A stretch of 64,000 nucleotides of DNA from Granulicella sibirica (GTDB taxonomy: Bacteria; Acidobacteriota; Terriglobia; Terriglobales; Acidobacteriaceae), in the NCBI RefSeq assembly GCF_004115155.1, contig NZ_RDSM01000001.1, positions 1,364,001 through 1,428,000 on the forward strand. The letters run 5' to 3'. Below are positions 25,875 to 35,248 of the stretch, one piece after another. Numbering within the stretch: position 1 is the stretch's first letter; every line of letters starts with the position of its first letter. The notes below the pieces were generated by a model that was not told the origin of the DNA, ran no database searches, and saw only the letters and a list, made by a program, of their open reading frames with translations. The translations under genes were made by a program, and so were the position numbers.

Positions 25875-27500
25875 ATGTTTTTGCGAGGCTTGAGGGTTCT
25901 GGTGGGCATGATCGCTCTGACTGTCTGCGCGGTGGCGCAGCAGCGGGCGCCGATCGAGGACTATATCCATACGACATGGGATACGCTGACGCGGTCGATG
26001 TTGGAGTGCAAGTCGGTGGTGGACACAAAGGTGACGACGGCACCCATTCTCTATCTGCCGGCGGGGATGGAAACGCCTGCGGCTGTTGCGGCGATGCACG
26101 CGCAGTGCGGGGTGCAGATCGATCATCTTCCCCGGCCGATCGGAAAAATGGGAGACGTGAAGCCTTCGGAGTTCCCGAAGAACGGGCTGCTGTATCTGCC
26201 AAATCCGTACGTGGTTCCAGGTGGGCGGTTCAACGAGATGTATGGGTGGGATACATACTTCATCCTGCTTGGGCTGGTTTCAGACCACCGGGTGGCGCTT
26301 GCGAAGGGGATCGTCGAGAACTTTTTCTTCGAGATCGAGAACTACGGGGCGATTCTCAATGCGAACCGGACGTACTTCCTGACGCGGTCGCAGCCTCCGT
26401 TTCTGAGCTCGATGATCCGGGAGGTGTATGAGGCGGAGCCTGCGTCGGGGGAGAACGATGCGTGGCTGGCGAAGGCGTATGAGGATGCCATGCGGGACTA
26501 CTCGCTGTGGACCTCGCCGGCGCACCGGGCGGGTGAGACGGGGCTTGCGCGCTACGTCGACCTTGGGGCAGGGCCGGTGCCTGAGATGGCGGATGACAGC
26601 ACCTACTACCCGGACGTGATCCGGTGGCTGCTGGCTCACCCGGATGCGGGTGCCGGGTACATGATGGACGCGCCGGACAATCCTACCGACGACCAGGCTG
26701 CGACGCTGGCAGCGACAAGCTGCGACGTGAAAGCTTTGAAGGTTTGTGCGGCGGCGCATGTCGACGGGCATCGGCTGACGGCGGCTTATTTTCGGGGCGA
26801 CCGGGCTATGCGGGAGTCAGGGTTCGATACAAGCTTCCGATTTGGGCCGTTTTCGGGGTCGACGGATCAGTATGCCCCGGTGTGCCTGAACAGCCTTCTA
26901 TACAAGTACGAAACGGATATGGAGCACTTCGCGACTCTGCTGCACCGCAAGCAGGATGCGGCGATGTGGGCGAAACGGGCGGTGGCGCGTAAGGCAGCCA
27001 TCAATCGCTACCTGTGGAACCAGACCAAGAGCATGTTTTACGATTACGACTTCGTGAACAAGAAGGCGTCCGACTACAACTACATCAGCGCCTTTTACCC
27101 GCTGTGGGCGCATCTCGCCACGCCCGCGCAGGCGGCGGCAATGGAGACGCAGCTTCCGCTCTTCGAACATGACGGCGGACTGGCGATGAGCGATCGCGCT
27201 TCCGGTACGCAGTGGGATCTACCCTTCGGATGGGCTCCGACGAACTGGCTGACGATCTACGGCCTGACGGAGTACGGCGACACGACGGACGCGCTACGCC
27301 TGGCGAAGAGCTTCACCCAAACGATCGAGCAAAACTATAGGAATGACGGAACGCTGCGGGAGAAGTACAACGTTGTGAGCGGGTCGGCGAATGTTGCGGT
27401 GTCTGCGGGCTACAAGATGAACGTGATTGGGTTTGGGTGGACGAACGGGGCCTATCTGCGGCTAAAGGCTATGCTGGCTGCTGCTCCGGCGAAGCCTTGA
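25875..27500 (+). CDS. treA: Secreted trehalase (glycoside hydrolase family 37)
   Basis: The enzyme (541 residues) splits trehalose into two glucose units, probably in the periplasm. The ATG at 25875 has GGGAGAG six bases upstream; a TTG seven codons earlier is less likely. A signal peptide (FLRGLRVLVGMIALTVCAVAQQ) precedes the alpha/alpha-barrel. Both family signatures are clear: PGGRFNEMYGWDTYF (signature 1) and QWDLPFGWAPTNW (signature 2). The RTYFLTRSQPPF loop and the late YNVVSGSANVAVSAGY region also fit. The glucose released could feed the glucokinase encoded at 57.4 kb. A 7-bp inverted repeat (CCGCTGG/CCAGCGG, 25796-25818) lies in the divergent promoter region and might be an operator. 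Confidence 0.94.
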   Translation: MFLRGLRVLVGMIALTVCAVAQQRAPIEDYIHTTWDTLTRSMLECKSVVDTKVTTAPILYLPAGMETPAAVAAMHAQCGVQIDHLPRPIGKMGDVKPSEFPKNGLLYLPNPYVVPGGRFNEMYGWDTYFILLGLVSDHRVALAKGIVENFFFEIENYGAILNANRTYFLTRSQPPFLSSMIREVYEAEPASGENDAWLAKAYEDAMRDYSLWTSPAHRAGETGLARYVDLGAGPVPEMADDSTYYPDVIRWLLAHPDAGAGYMMDAPDNPTDDQAATLAATSCDVKALKVCAAAHVDGHRLTAAYFRGDRAMRESGFDTSFRFGPFSGSTDQYAPVCLNSLLYKYETDMEHFATLLHRKQDAAMWAKRAVARKAAINRYLWNQTKSMFYDYDFVNKKASDYNYISAFYPLWAHLATPAQAAAMETQLPLFEHDGGLAMSDRASGTQWDLPFGWAPTNWLTIYGLTEYGDTTDALRLAKSFTQTIEQNYRNDGTLREKYNVVSGSANVAVSAGYKMNVIGFGWTNGAYLRLKAMLAAAPAKP

Positions 27501-27506
27501 TCGCTA

Positions 27507-28034
27507 TCAGAAGCGCCTTCCGCCTGGATACGCCGGGAACTGGTAGCGGTTACGGCGAATCAGGTAGATGATCAGCCAGACGATACCGATCGGGATCAGG
27601 AACGGGAGGAGCACGAACAGCAGCCATCCTGGGCCCTCCATCACGACGCGGTCACCCGAGATTTCGGCTGTGGGGGCCTGCTGTAGCTCGCCGCCGAAGA
27701 GGACGAGCTGTCCGTCGATGTGCGATTGATCCGCCAGCGCGAGCTTGCCTCCGAAGACGACCGTGTCGCCGTTGATGGTCTTGCCGCTATCGACGCTGAC
27801 GTTGCTGAAGAACGCTACCATGCTGCCCGAAACGTTGCCGTGAATGCGCACGCTGCAGAAGGCGCAGACGACATCCGAGGCAGAGTCTCCCTCGTTGATG
27901 TCGATGGTGCTGCCAAAGCTCACGTGGTCGTGGCTTCCATGTGAGACGATGTTGGCCGATTCAGCGAACGACACACCCGTAGCGAACCCGAGCAGGCAGA
28001 CGAGCAGAGCGGCGAGAAGCACGCACTTCTTCAT
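27507..28034 (-). CDS. Exported bactofilin-like (polymer-forming) protein with C-terminal membrane helix
   Basis: The protein (175 residues) has a signal peptide (MKKCVLLAALLVCLLGFATGVSFA) and then a series of short beta-rungs: DVVCAFCSVRIHGNVSGSMVAFFSNVSV, GDTVVFGGKLALADQSHIDGQLVLFGGEL, AEISGDRVVMEG. The repeating G-D-x-V-x-F-G-G-x-x pattern resembles the beta-helix of bactofilins and polymer-forming cytoskeletal proteins, which are normally cytoplasmic. A hydrophobic helix (WLLFVLLPFLIPIGIVWLIIYLI) and a short basic tail end the protein. So the predicted form is a beta-helix outside the cytoplasm anchored at its C-terminus. GAGGA precedes the ATG by 7 bases. The function is unknown; envelope or shape roles are guesses. 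Confidence 0.7.
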   Translation of the reverse strand: MKKCVLLAALLVCLLGFATGVSFAESANIVSHGSHDHVSFGSTIDINEGDSASDVVCAFCSVRIHGNVSGSMVAFFSNVSVDSGKTINGDTVVFGGKLALADQSHIDGQLVLFGGELQQAPTAEISGDRVVMEGPGWLLFVLLPFLIPIGIVWLIIYLIRRNRYQFPAYPGGRRF

Positions 28035-28123
28035 GACAGAATCCTCAAACTTCCACGTCCTTTGGCGGGAGAGACCGCGTCAAACGTATCCTGCTGGGGC
28101 CCGTTTCTACTGAGACTCGATGC

Positions 28124-28139
28124 TACCCTTAACGTATCC
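28124..28139 (+). promoter_or_regulatory. Possible -10 element (TACCCTTAAC) upstream of valS
   Basis: The same 10-mer as at 7747 ends 6 bases before the valS ATG. No Shine-Dalgarno is visible. If TACCCT is a -10 box the mRNA would have almost no leader. Positional inference only. Confidence 0.3.
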
Positions 28140-30932
28140 ATGAGCGACGAGAAATCCAACGCATACGAACTTCCGAAGGCATACGATCCTTCGACGATTG
28201 AAGAACGCTGGGCCGAGTACTGGGTGCGCGAGCGGCTCTTCGATGTCGCGTCCCCGAGCAATACGCAAGAGGCGACGAAGAAGTTCACCATGCTCCTGCC
28301 ACCGCCAAACGTGACCGGCCGCCTGCACATGGGGCACATGCTGAATCAGGCGGAGATGGATATCCTGACGCGGTGGCACAGGATGCTCGGCGAGACGGCG
28401 CTTTGGGTTCCCGGAACCGATCATGCGGGCATCGCGACGCAGATGATGGTCGAGCGGGCGCTGGCGAGCGAGGGCACGAAGCGCGAGGCGCTGGGACGCG
28501 AAGCCTTTGTAAAGCGGGTGTGGTGTTGGAAGAAGGAGTACGGCGGCGCGATTACCGGGCAGATGCGCCGCCTGGGAGCGAGCGTCGACTGGAGCCGCGA
28601 GTACTTCACCATGGATGACGGACTTTCGGTCGCGGTGAAGGAAGCGTTCGTTCGGCTATACGAGCAGGGGCTGATCTACCGGGGGGCGTACATCGTCAAC
28701 TGGGATCCGGCGATCCAGACCGCGGTCTCGGACCTCGAGGTGGAGCACGAGGAGCGGGTTGGGAAGATCTACCACGTTCGCTATGACCTGGCCGATGGGA
28801 CGGGGTCGATCACAATCGCGACCACGCGGCCTGAGACCATGCTCGGCGACGTCGCCGTGGCGGTAAATCCATCGGACGAGCGCTATACAGCGCTCGTGGG
28901 CAAGATGCTGGCCCTGCCGCTTGTGGGACGCGAGATTCCCGTGGTCGCGGATGAGTGGGCGAACCCGGAGTTCGGCACGGGCGCCGTGAAGGTGACGCCG
29001 GCGCATGACGTGAACGACTTCGCCATCGGTCAGAGGCATAACCTGCCGAACCTCATAATTCTCGATAAGACCGCTCATATCGACCTCGAAGGCTCGCCGT
29101 ATCACGGAATGGAGCGGTACGAGGCACGCGAGCAGATCGTAGCGGACCTCGAGGCGTTGGGTGCGCTGGTCGAGATCAAGGAGCACACCAACTCGATCGC
29201 GCTCTCGCAGCGCTCTGGCGTGGTGATCGAGCCGCGGCTTTCGATGCAGTGGTTCATCGCGGTGAACAAGACGCCTTCTACCGGCGGGGATTCGATCGCG
29301 GAGAAGGCGATTGCGGCGGTGCGCGATAACCACATTCGGTTTACGCCGGAGATGTACTCGAAGACGTACTTCGAGTGGATGAACAACATCCATGACTGGT
29401 GCATCTCACGGCAGCTCTGGTGGGGGCATCGGATCCCGGCATGGCACTGCGACAAGGGGCACATCACGGTCTCGCGGGAGACACCGGAGGCTTGCTCTAT
29501 GTGCGGATCGAGTGCCATCACGCAGGAAACGGACGTGCTGGATACATGGTTCTCGTCCGGGCTGCTTCCGTTTACCGTCTTCGGCTGGCCGGAGAGCACG
29601 GCGGACCTCACGGCTTTTTACCCAACCCAGCTTTTGGTGACGGGCTTCGACATCCTGTTTTTCTGGGTGGCGCGGATGATCATGCTCGGAAGCCACTTCA
29701 TGCTCGATGTGCCAATGCAGGACGGCACAGCGCGCAAGCTGGCCGATGCGGTTCCCTTTCGCGAGGTCTACATCCATGCCCTGGTGCGCGACGCGGACCG
29801 GCAGAAGATGTCGAAAACCAAGGGAAACGTGATTGACCCGATCGACATCATCAACCGCTTCGGGACGGATGCGGTACGGTTTACGCTGGCGAGCATGGCG
29901 TCGCCGGGAACGGATATTGCCTTCTCGGAGGCGCGGACGGAGGGGTACCGAGCGTTCGCTAACAAGATCTGGAACTCTGCACGATTCCTCTTCATGAATG
30001 TCGACCGGGCGCGCGACGCTGGGGTTGCGATCGATCCAAAGAAGCTGGCGGCTGCGCTTCAGGATGATGGCTCGACGAGCCTCGAGACGCGGTGGATCCT
30101 GGCGCGGCTCGGAGCGGCGACGGAGGCGGTCGACAAGGCGCTGAAGGACTATCGATTCGACGAAGCGGCGAGTGCGATCTACCAGTTCTTCTGGGGCGAC
30201 TTCTGCGACTGGTACATCGAGATCGTGAAACTTCGGCTGAACTTCGGGCCGGAGGATGACCTCGCGAGCGCGACGGCTGCTTTGACGACACTGCTTGCGG
30301 TATTCGAGGCGGCGCTGCGTCTGCTTAGCCCGTTCATGCCATTTATCACCGAGGAGATCTGGCATGCGTTCTGGCCGCAGATCGGGCTCGAGGTTCCGGC
30401 GAAGTCGATCGCGTTGACGCGTTACCCCGTGCCGGCCGACTTCCCTGCGGACGGCTCGGCGAGCGTGGCCGCGATGACCCTGCTGCAGGAGATGATCGTT
30501 GCGGTTCGCGGGCTACGTAAGGAGATGAGCGTTCCGGAGAAGGAAGCTGCGCCGATCCGGGTGTTCGGGCAGAACCGGGTTGTCGCGCTAGTCGACCAGA
30601 ACACCGACCTGCTGCGGCGACTTTCGCGGGTGAGCGAGGTCGAGTTTACCCGCGAGGCGATGTCCGGGAACGGTACGCGTTCTACCTCGGCCTTCGATGT
30701 GCAGGTGGTCTACGAGCGAACGATCGATGTCCCGGCGGAGCGGGAACGGCTGACGAAGGACCTGGCCAAGTACGAGAAGGGCCTGCAGGCGGCGGAGCGG
30801 CAGCTTGGCAACGAGGCGTTCATGGCCAAGGCCCCGGCGCATATCGTCGAGGGGCTGCGGAAGCAGGCGACGGAAACCAAGACGCAGTATGACAAGACAA
30901 AGGCTGGGCTGGATGCATTGCCGCCGGCGTAA
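28140..30932 (+). CDS. valS: Valyl-tRNA synthetase
   Basis: The protein (930 residues) charges tRNA-Val and edits mischarged threonine. The class I core has PPPNVTGRLHMGHMLN (HIGH motif as HMGH) and RQKMSKTKGNVIDP (KMSKS motif as KMSKT). The editing domain follows the first part (ITIATTRPETMLGDVAVAVNP). The zinc-like segment (MCGSSAITQETDVLDTWFSSGLLPF), an anticodon-binding helical domain (WILARLGAATEAVDKALKDYRFDEAA) and a C-terminal coiled-coil arm (RERLTKDLAKYEKGLQAAERQL) are all present. The frame extends 26 codons further upstream, but the ATG at 28140 (MSDEKSNAYELPKAYDP) fits the family best. Confidence 0.96.
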   Translation: MSDEKSNAYELPKAYDPSTIEERWAEYWVRERLFDVASPSNTQEATKKFTMLLPPPNVTGRLHMGHMLNQAEMDILTRWHRMLGETALWVPGTDHAGIATQMMVERALASEGTKREALGREAFVKRVWCWKKEYGGAITGQMRRLGASVDWSREYFTMDDGLSVAVKEAFVRLYEQGLIYRGAYIVNWDPAIQTAVSDLEVEHEERVGKIYHVRYDLADGTGSITIATTRPETMLGDVAVAVNPSDERYTALVGKMLALPLVGREIPVVADEWANPEFGTGAVKVTPAHDVNDFAIGQRHNLPNLIILDKTAHIDLEGSPYHGMERYEAREQIVADLEALGALVEIKEHTNSIALSQRSGVVIEPRLSMQWFIAVNKTPSTGGDSIAEKAIAAVRDNHIRFTPEMYSKTYFEWMNNIHDWCISRQLWWGHRIPAWHCDKGHITVSRETPEACSMCGSSAITQETDVLDTWFSSGLLPFTVFGWPESTADLTAFYPTQLLVTGFDILFFWVARMIMLGSHFMLDVPMQDGTARKLADAVPFREVYIHALVRDADRQKMSKTKGNVIDPIDIINRFGTDAVRFTLASMASPGTDIAFSEARTEGYRAFANKIWNSARFLFMNVDRARDAGVAIDPKKLAAALQDDGSTSLETRWILARLGAATEAVDKALKDYRFDEAASAIYQFFWGDFCDWYIEIVKLRLNFGPEDDLASATAALTTLLAVFEAALRLLSPFMPFITEEIWHAFWPQIGLEVPAKSIALTRYPVPADFPADGSASVAAMTLLQEMIVAVRGLRKEMSVPEKEAAPIRVFGQNRVVALVDQNTDLLRRLSRVSEVEFTREAMSGNGTRSTSAFDVQVVYERTIDVPAERERLTKDLAKYEKGLQAAERQLGNEAFMAKAPAHIVEGLRKQATETKTQYDKTKAGLDALPPA

Positions 30933-31009
30933 TACGCGCGAAGATACGAGGATGCGAGACATCGGTGCGACCGAGAAGGCTCGGCCTAACGACGTAATAT
31001 TAAAGGACG

Positions 31010-32209
31010 ATGAAAAAGAAGGAAGTTGGACCCACGCCGGATGGACGTCTTGCCGTACTGGAGGCGAACCGGCGCTTGAAGATGGCGAGATCCGCGCACG
31101 CCTACGTTCGCGGAAACACGCTGCAGTTTTATGACTGGCTCGCAACCGGCTCGGGCGATCGGCTTCCACAGGGTCCGCCGATCTGGATTTGTGGCGACTG
31201 CCACGCCGGTAATCTCGGTCCGGTGGCGAACGCGGACGGCAAGGTCGAAGTGGAGATCCGCGATCTCGACCAGACCGTGATTGGCAATCCTGCGCATGAC
31301 CTCGTGCGGCTCGGCCTTTCGCTTGCGACTGCGGCTCGCGGATCCGACCTTCCGGGGGTTACGACGGCGCTGATGCTCGAACAGATGGTGGTGGGCTATA
31401 GCGAGGCTCTTTCTTCTCCTCGAAAGGCGGGCGCGGACCCCGAAGGTGGCAATCTGCAGCCAATTCGTCTGATCCTGGAGCAGGCACTGAGCCGCAAATG
31501 GCGTCACCTTGCGGAGGAACGGATCGAGGACGTGACGCCGGTGATTCCTCTCGGGTCACGGTTCTGGGCTCTCGCGGAGAGCGAGCGGAGTGCGATCGAG
31601 GAACTGCTTCAGAAAACGGCCGGGCTTGCTGCGTTGCTGAGCGGGGAGCAGGAAAAGGGCACCCTCCGCGTGCTCGACGCCGCGTATTGGATGAAGGGAT
31701 GCAGCTCGCTTGGCCGCCTCCGGTTCGCGGTCCTCGTGGGGATCGGGAAGGCAAGCAAGCGGCGCTATCGGCTGCTCGATATCAAGGAGGCCGTGTGTGC
31801 GGCGGCTCCTTCGGCACGGGGGGGCGAAATGCCGGAGGATAACGCGGAGCGGGTTGTTACCGGGGCGCGTGCGCTGTCTCCTTTCCTGGGAGAGCGAATG
31901 ATGGCGGCGCGCCTGCTGCGCAGGCCAGTGGTCGTGCGCGAGCTGATGCCGCAGGATCTCAAGGTCGAGTTGGAGCGCCTAACGCGCGAGGAGGCGGTTG
32001 CGGCAGCGCGGTATCTCGCGATGATCGTCGGGCGGGCTCATGTCCGGCAGATGGACCTTTCCACTAGGAAGAGCTGGAAGGCCGAGCTGGGGCGGAACCG
32101 TTCGAAGAGCCTCGACGCGCCGGGATGGCTTTGGCGCAGCGTGGTGGAACTGGTCGCGAGCCATGAGGCGGCTTACCTTGAGCATTGCCGCAGGTACGCG
32201 ATGGCCTGA
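31010..32209 (+). CDS. DUF2252 family protein
   Basis: The protein (399 residues) belongs to the DUF2252 family, whose fold resembles aminoglycoside phosphotransferase-type kinases but whose activity is unknown. Conserved points are FYDW in the N-terminal part, ICGDCHAGNLG (the G-D-x-H-x-x-N motif), EIRDLDQTVIGNPAHDLVRL (Asp pair), and the C-terminal VGRAHVRQMD. AAAGGA precedes the ATG at 31010. The second family member of the window (40325-41653) is longer and diverged. It follows valS by 77 bp in the same direction, so read-through is possible. Confidence 0.85.
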   Translation: MKKKEVGPTPDGRLAVLEANRRLKMARSAHAYVRGNTLQFYDWLATGSGDRLPQGPPIWICGDCHAGNLGPVANADGKVEVEIRDLDQTVIGNPAHDLVRLGLSLATAARGSDLPGVTTALMLEQMVVGYSEALSSPRKAGADPEGGNLQPIRLILEQALSRKWRHLAEERIEDVTPVIPLGSRFWALAESERSAIEELLQKTAGLAALLSGEQEKGTLRVLDAAYWMKGCSSLGRLRFAVLVGIGKASKRRYRLLDIKEAVCAAAPSARGGEMPEDNAERVVTGARALSPFLGERMMAARLLRRPVVVRELMPQDLKVELERLTREEAVAAARYLAMIVGRAHVRQMDLSTRKSWKAELGRNRSKSLDAPGWLWRSVVELVASHEAAYLEHCRRYAMA

Positions 32210-32210
32210 T

Positions 32211-32627
32211 CTAGTTCGCGGCGGGCGCCCGGGTGGGCTCGTCCGCCGCGACTTTAGTCTGATCGACCGCGATGACAACATTCTCGTGCTTGATGTCGAG
32301 GCGAAGGCGGTTGAAGAAGCTCATATAGATGTTGGCCACCCAGACAAGCGCGAACTCCGAGAGCAGGTACCCGCGCCATCCCGGGTACAGAAGCTGGTAG
32401 CGGGTGACCAGGAGAAAAAACGCGGTGACATAGTGCGAGAAGCAGTATTCGCACGTAAAGAGATAGAAGAACTTGCGGGTGACGAGCGGCTTGCAGTTCT
32501 GACTCTTCTCTTTGCAAAACTCGCGAGGCTCGCGGAAGACCTCTTCGTGGGTGACGGTCCAGGAGGCGCAGGCGATGGGAATGGCCAAGAGGAACAAGGT
32601 CGCGATTTGGTGGGAGAGGTCGGGCAT
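32211..32627 (-). CDS. Small integral membrane protein, unknown
   Basis: The ATG at 32627 gives 138 residues. A frame extending to 32741 runs over the nadC start and has no similarity to a membrane protein, so it is not used. Hydrophobic helices lie at about residues 8-25 (IATLFLLAIPIACASW), 62-80 (YFLFTCEYCFSHYVTAFFLLV region) and 90-112 (GYLLSEFALVWVANIYMSFF). The pair of Cys at CEYC and the FCKEKSQNC segment could form a disulphide or bind metal. No family is recognised. The stop codon nearly touches the stop of the DUF2252 gene (convergent). Confidence 0.65.
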   Translation of the reverse strand: MPDLSHQIATLFLLAIPIACASWTVTHEEVFREPREFCKEKSQNCKPLVTRKFFYLFTCEYCFSHYVTAFFLLVTRYQLLYPGWRGYLLSEFALVWVANIYMSFFNRLRLDIKHENVVIAVDQTKVAADEPTRAPAAN

Positions 32628-32674
32628 CAGGCGTGTACACCTTGAGATGCAGGTGAGAGGTTTAGGATTACGCC

Positions 32675-33571
32675 ATGGACTGGAAGAGCAGACGAATCCG
32701 CACGATTCTGGAAGCGGCCCTTGCGGAAGATAAGGCAGCAAACGACGTCACGACCGTGCTGACGGTCGAGCCCGGGCTGAGGGCGACCGGAACGATCGTC
32801 GCCAAGCAGCCATGCGTGATCTCCGGAGTGGGCGCAATTCCGGCGATCCTCGACATCTTCGGGAAGATGGTTTCGGGGGATAATCCTGGAAACCAGAGCC
32901 GGTTTGAGGTGGTAAGCCACTTGGAGATCTTCGACGGCGTGCGGGTGAAGAAGGGGCAGACGATCGCCGTCATTCGCCACCATGCTGCGGCGATCCTCTC
33001 GTGCGAGAGAGTGATGCTGAACCTGATCCAGCGGATGAGCGGGATTGCCACGCTGACCAATGCCTATGTGAAAGCGCTGTCGGGGACGAACGCGAAGGTG
33101 GTCGATACGCGCAAGACGATCCCTGGGCTGCGTGCGCTGGATAAGTACGCCGTATGCTGCGGCGGGGGAACGAACCACCGGCTGGATCTGCAGGACGGCA
33201 TCCTGATCAAGGCGAGCCATATTGGGCTGGGCGGAGGCCTACCCTCGGCGCTCGAGCATGCGCTGGCGAAGCGGAAGCCGGGACAGCGGGTCGAGGTGGA
33301 GGTCAGGAGCCAGGAAGAACTGGATCAGGCGCTCGCCGGGGGGGCGGAGGCGATCCTGCTCGAAGGTATGGCTGTTGCGGCTGTGAAGAAGGCGGTGAAG
33401 CAGATACGCGATACGAGGCCAGGAATTCCTATCGAAGCTTCGGGGAACATCACTCTCGATACGGTGAAGAGCTTCGGGCTAACGGGCGTCGACTTCGTCT
33501 CGGTGGCCGCGTTGACGCAGTCTCCCGAGACGATCGACATGGGGATGCGAGTTACCGCGAATGTCTTCTGA
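32675..33571 (+). CDS. nadC: Nicotinate-nucleotide pyrophosphorylase (carboxylating)
   Basis: The enzyme (298 residues) makes nicotinate mononucleotide from quinolinate and phosphoribosyl pyrophosphate, the last step of de novo NAD pathway entry. Typical segments are AALAEDKAANDVTT, SCERVMLNLIQRMSGIATLT, DTRKTIPGLRALDKYAVCCGGG, TNHRLDLQDGILIKASHI (the family usually has NH here), EVEVRSQEELDQAL and EASGNITLDTVKSF. No Shine-Dalgarno is clear; a TAGGAT sits about 8 bases before the ATG and could be a -10 box for a leaderless start. It starts the forward housekeeping run and its 3' end overlaps birA by 11 bp. No nadA or nadB is in the window. Confidence 0.95.
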   Translation: MDWKSRRIRTILEAALAEDKAANDVTTVLTVEPGLRATGTIVAKQPCVISGVGAIPAILDIFGKMVSGDNPGNQSRFEVVSHLEIFDGVRVKKGQTIAVIRHHAAAILSCERVMLNLIQRMSGIATLTNAYVKALSGTNAKVVDTRKTIPGLRALDKYAVCCGGGTNHRLDLQDGILIKASHIGLGGGLPSALEHALAKRKPGQRVEVEVRSQEELDQALAGGAEAILLEGMAVAAVKKAVKQIRDTRPGIPIEASGNITLDTVKSFGLTGVDFVSVAALTQSPETIDMGMRVTANVF

Positions 33572-34382
33572 GGCGTGGGACTCGGACGAGGTCGAACGTG
33601 GGCTCGCCGGGAGCCGATTTGCCGTAAGACACCTGGCTACGGTTGGCTCTACGAATACGCTCGCCATCGAAGCAGCCCAGGGTGCGGCGCCGGACAGGTC
33701 GGTGTGGGTCGCGGATGAGCAGACCGCAGGGCGCGGGCGGGGAGGGCACGGGTGGCATTCGGCTCCAGGGGATGGGCTCTACGTCAGTGTGCTTTTGCGG
33801 CCGAAGCTTGCTCTGGCTGAGGCGCTTTGGATTTCGCTCGCCGCTGGGCTTGCGGTGCAGGCGGCGGTCTTCGATCTGACGGGGCTTTATCCCGATATTC
33901 GGTGGCCGAACGATCTGCTACTTGGGGAGAAGAAGTTCGGAGGCATATTGGTGGAGACGGCTGCGGAAACATCCGGCGCGCTTCGCTATGCGGTGATCGG
34001 GATCGGGCTGAACGTGGGACATCCGGAGTTCCCCGGGGAGCTTCGGGGTATCGCCACTTCGCTGCTTCTGGAGACGGGGCATGCATGGTCGCGCGAGGGA
34101 CTCCTCGTTGAGCTTCTGCTCGCGCTTGGCGGAGAGATCGACCGACTGGAGGCCGAGTTCACCGGTCTTTCAGGAACGGCAGCGGGCACCGCGGAGGAAG
34201 ATTCCCTGCTGAGCCGGTTTGCCGAGGCTTCGAGCTGGGTGCGGGGCAAGGCGGTTCGGGTGGGCGAGGGGGACGGATATACTGGCGTGACGGCTGGACT
34301 CGACTCGCGTGGCTTTTTGCGTGTGCTTGGAGACGACGGCACACTCCATACGGTGCTCTCGGGTGGTGTGCGTCCCCGCTAG
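33561..34382 (+). CDS. birA: Biotin--[acetyl-CoA-carboxylase] ligase (no DNA-binding domain)
   Basis: The enzyme (273 residues) attaches biotin to the carrier domain of acetyl-CoA carboxylase through a biotinyl-AMP intermediate. The catalytic domain shows ATVGSTNTLA, DEQTAGRGRGGHGWHSAPGDGLYVS (the biotin loop), RWPNDLLLGEKKFGGILVE and IGIGLNVGHPEFP. There is no helix-turn-helix before it, so it is not a repressor of biotin genes. A C-terminal SH3-like cap is present (GKAVRVGEGDGYTGVTAGLDSRGFLRV). It overlaps nadC by 11 bp and precedes coaX. Confidence 0.95.
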   Translation: MSSEAWDSDEVERGLAGSRFAVRHLATVGSTNTLAIEAAQGAAPDRSVWVADEQTAGRGRGGHGWHSAPGDGLYVSVLLRPKLALAEALWISLAAGLAVQAAVFDLTGLYPDIRWPNDLLLGEKKFGGILVETAAETSGALRYAVIGIGLNVGHPEFPGELRGIATSLLLETGHAWSREGLLVELLLALGGEIDRLEAEFTGLSGTAAGTAEEDSLLSRFAEASSWVRGKAVRVGEGDGYTGVTAGLDSRGFLRVLGDDGTLHTVLSGGVRPR

Positions 34383-34403
34383 CTGGAGAGGGTTTTGGAA
34401 CGA

Positions 34404-35240
34404 ATGCTGCTTGCCATCGACGCGGGAAATACGAATACGGTGCTTGGTCTCTATCGGCTTTCTACGGATGACGTGCCGGGGGAGATGCTGAAGCACTGGC
34501 GGATTACCACGCCACTTCGGCAGACTTCCGATGAGATCGGCGTTACGCTGCGGAGTCTGTTTCTCGATGCGGGGCACGATCTGAGCGTGGTGGACGGCAT
34601 TGCGATTTCGTCGGTGGTGCCTCCGATCGATTCCACGCTGCGGCGAGCCTGCGAGATCTTCTTCAAGGTGAAGCCGCTCTTTATCGAGCCGGGAGTGAAG
34701 ACGGGTATCCCGGTACTGACCGACAACCCGGCTGAGGTTGGTGCGGACCGCATCGTGAACTGCGTTGCTGCGTTCGACAAGTATGGCGGGCCGACGATCG
34801 TGGTCGACATGGGTACGGCGACGACGTTCGATGTGGTGTCGAAGCGCGGGGAGTTTCTGGGCGGCGCGATTGCGCCGGGGCTCGGGATTTCGGCCGAGGC
34901 TTTGTTTCAGCGGGCGGCGCGGCTGCCGCGCATCGATGTGAAGAAACCCTCGAAAGTGATTGGCACGGGGACGGTGGACAACATCCAGATCGGACTCTAT
35001 TACGGCTACATCGGGCTGGTCGACGGGATTCTGAAACGCATGATTGCTGAGCTTGGGCCAGAGACGAAGACCGTGGCGACGGGTGGCCTCTCAAAGCTGA
35101 TTGCGCCGGGTTCAGAGTACATCCAGGAGACGGACGATATGCTGACGCTGACCGGTTTGCGGCTGGTGTATGAGAAGAATCGCGACCGGCACCGCGAGAA
35201 GCCGCGTGAGGCATTGGCGGCGCGGCGTCCGGGAGTCTGA
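34404..35240 (+). CDS. coaX: Type III pantothenate kinase
   Basis: The enzyme (278 residues) phosphorylates pantothenate, the first step of coenzyme A synthesis, and is insensitive to CoA feedback. ASKHA-fold motifs are LLAIDAGNTNTVLGLY (phosphate 1), EVGADRIVNCVAAFDKYG, IVVDMGTATTFDVVSKRGEFLGGAIAPGL (phosphate 2) and TVATGGLSKLI. The ATG at 34404 gives the standard start; a TTG three codons earlier (34395) lies too close to the GGAGAG. It is adjacent to birA, a pairing seen in many bacteria. Confidence 0.95.
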   Translation: MLLAIDAGNTNTVLGLYRLSTDDVPGEMLKHWRITTPLRQTSDEIGVTLRSLFLDAGHDLSVVDGIAISSVVPPIDSTLRRACEIFFKVKPLFIEPGVKTGIPVLTDNPAEVGADRIVNCVAAFDKYGGPTIVVDMGTATTFDVVSKRGEFLGGAIAPGLGISAEALFQRAARLPRIDVKKPSKVIGTGTVDNIQIGLYYGYIGLVDGILKRMIAELGPETKTVATGGLSKLIAPGSEYIQETDDMLTLTGLRLVYEKNRDRHREKPREALAARRPGV

Positions 35241-35248
35241 AGCGGGCC

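Noticed and set aside
24496..25893. Open frame of 465 codons antisense to asnS
   Set aside because: It mirrors asnS and has no domain; asnS shows intact class II motifs.
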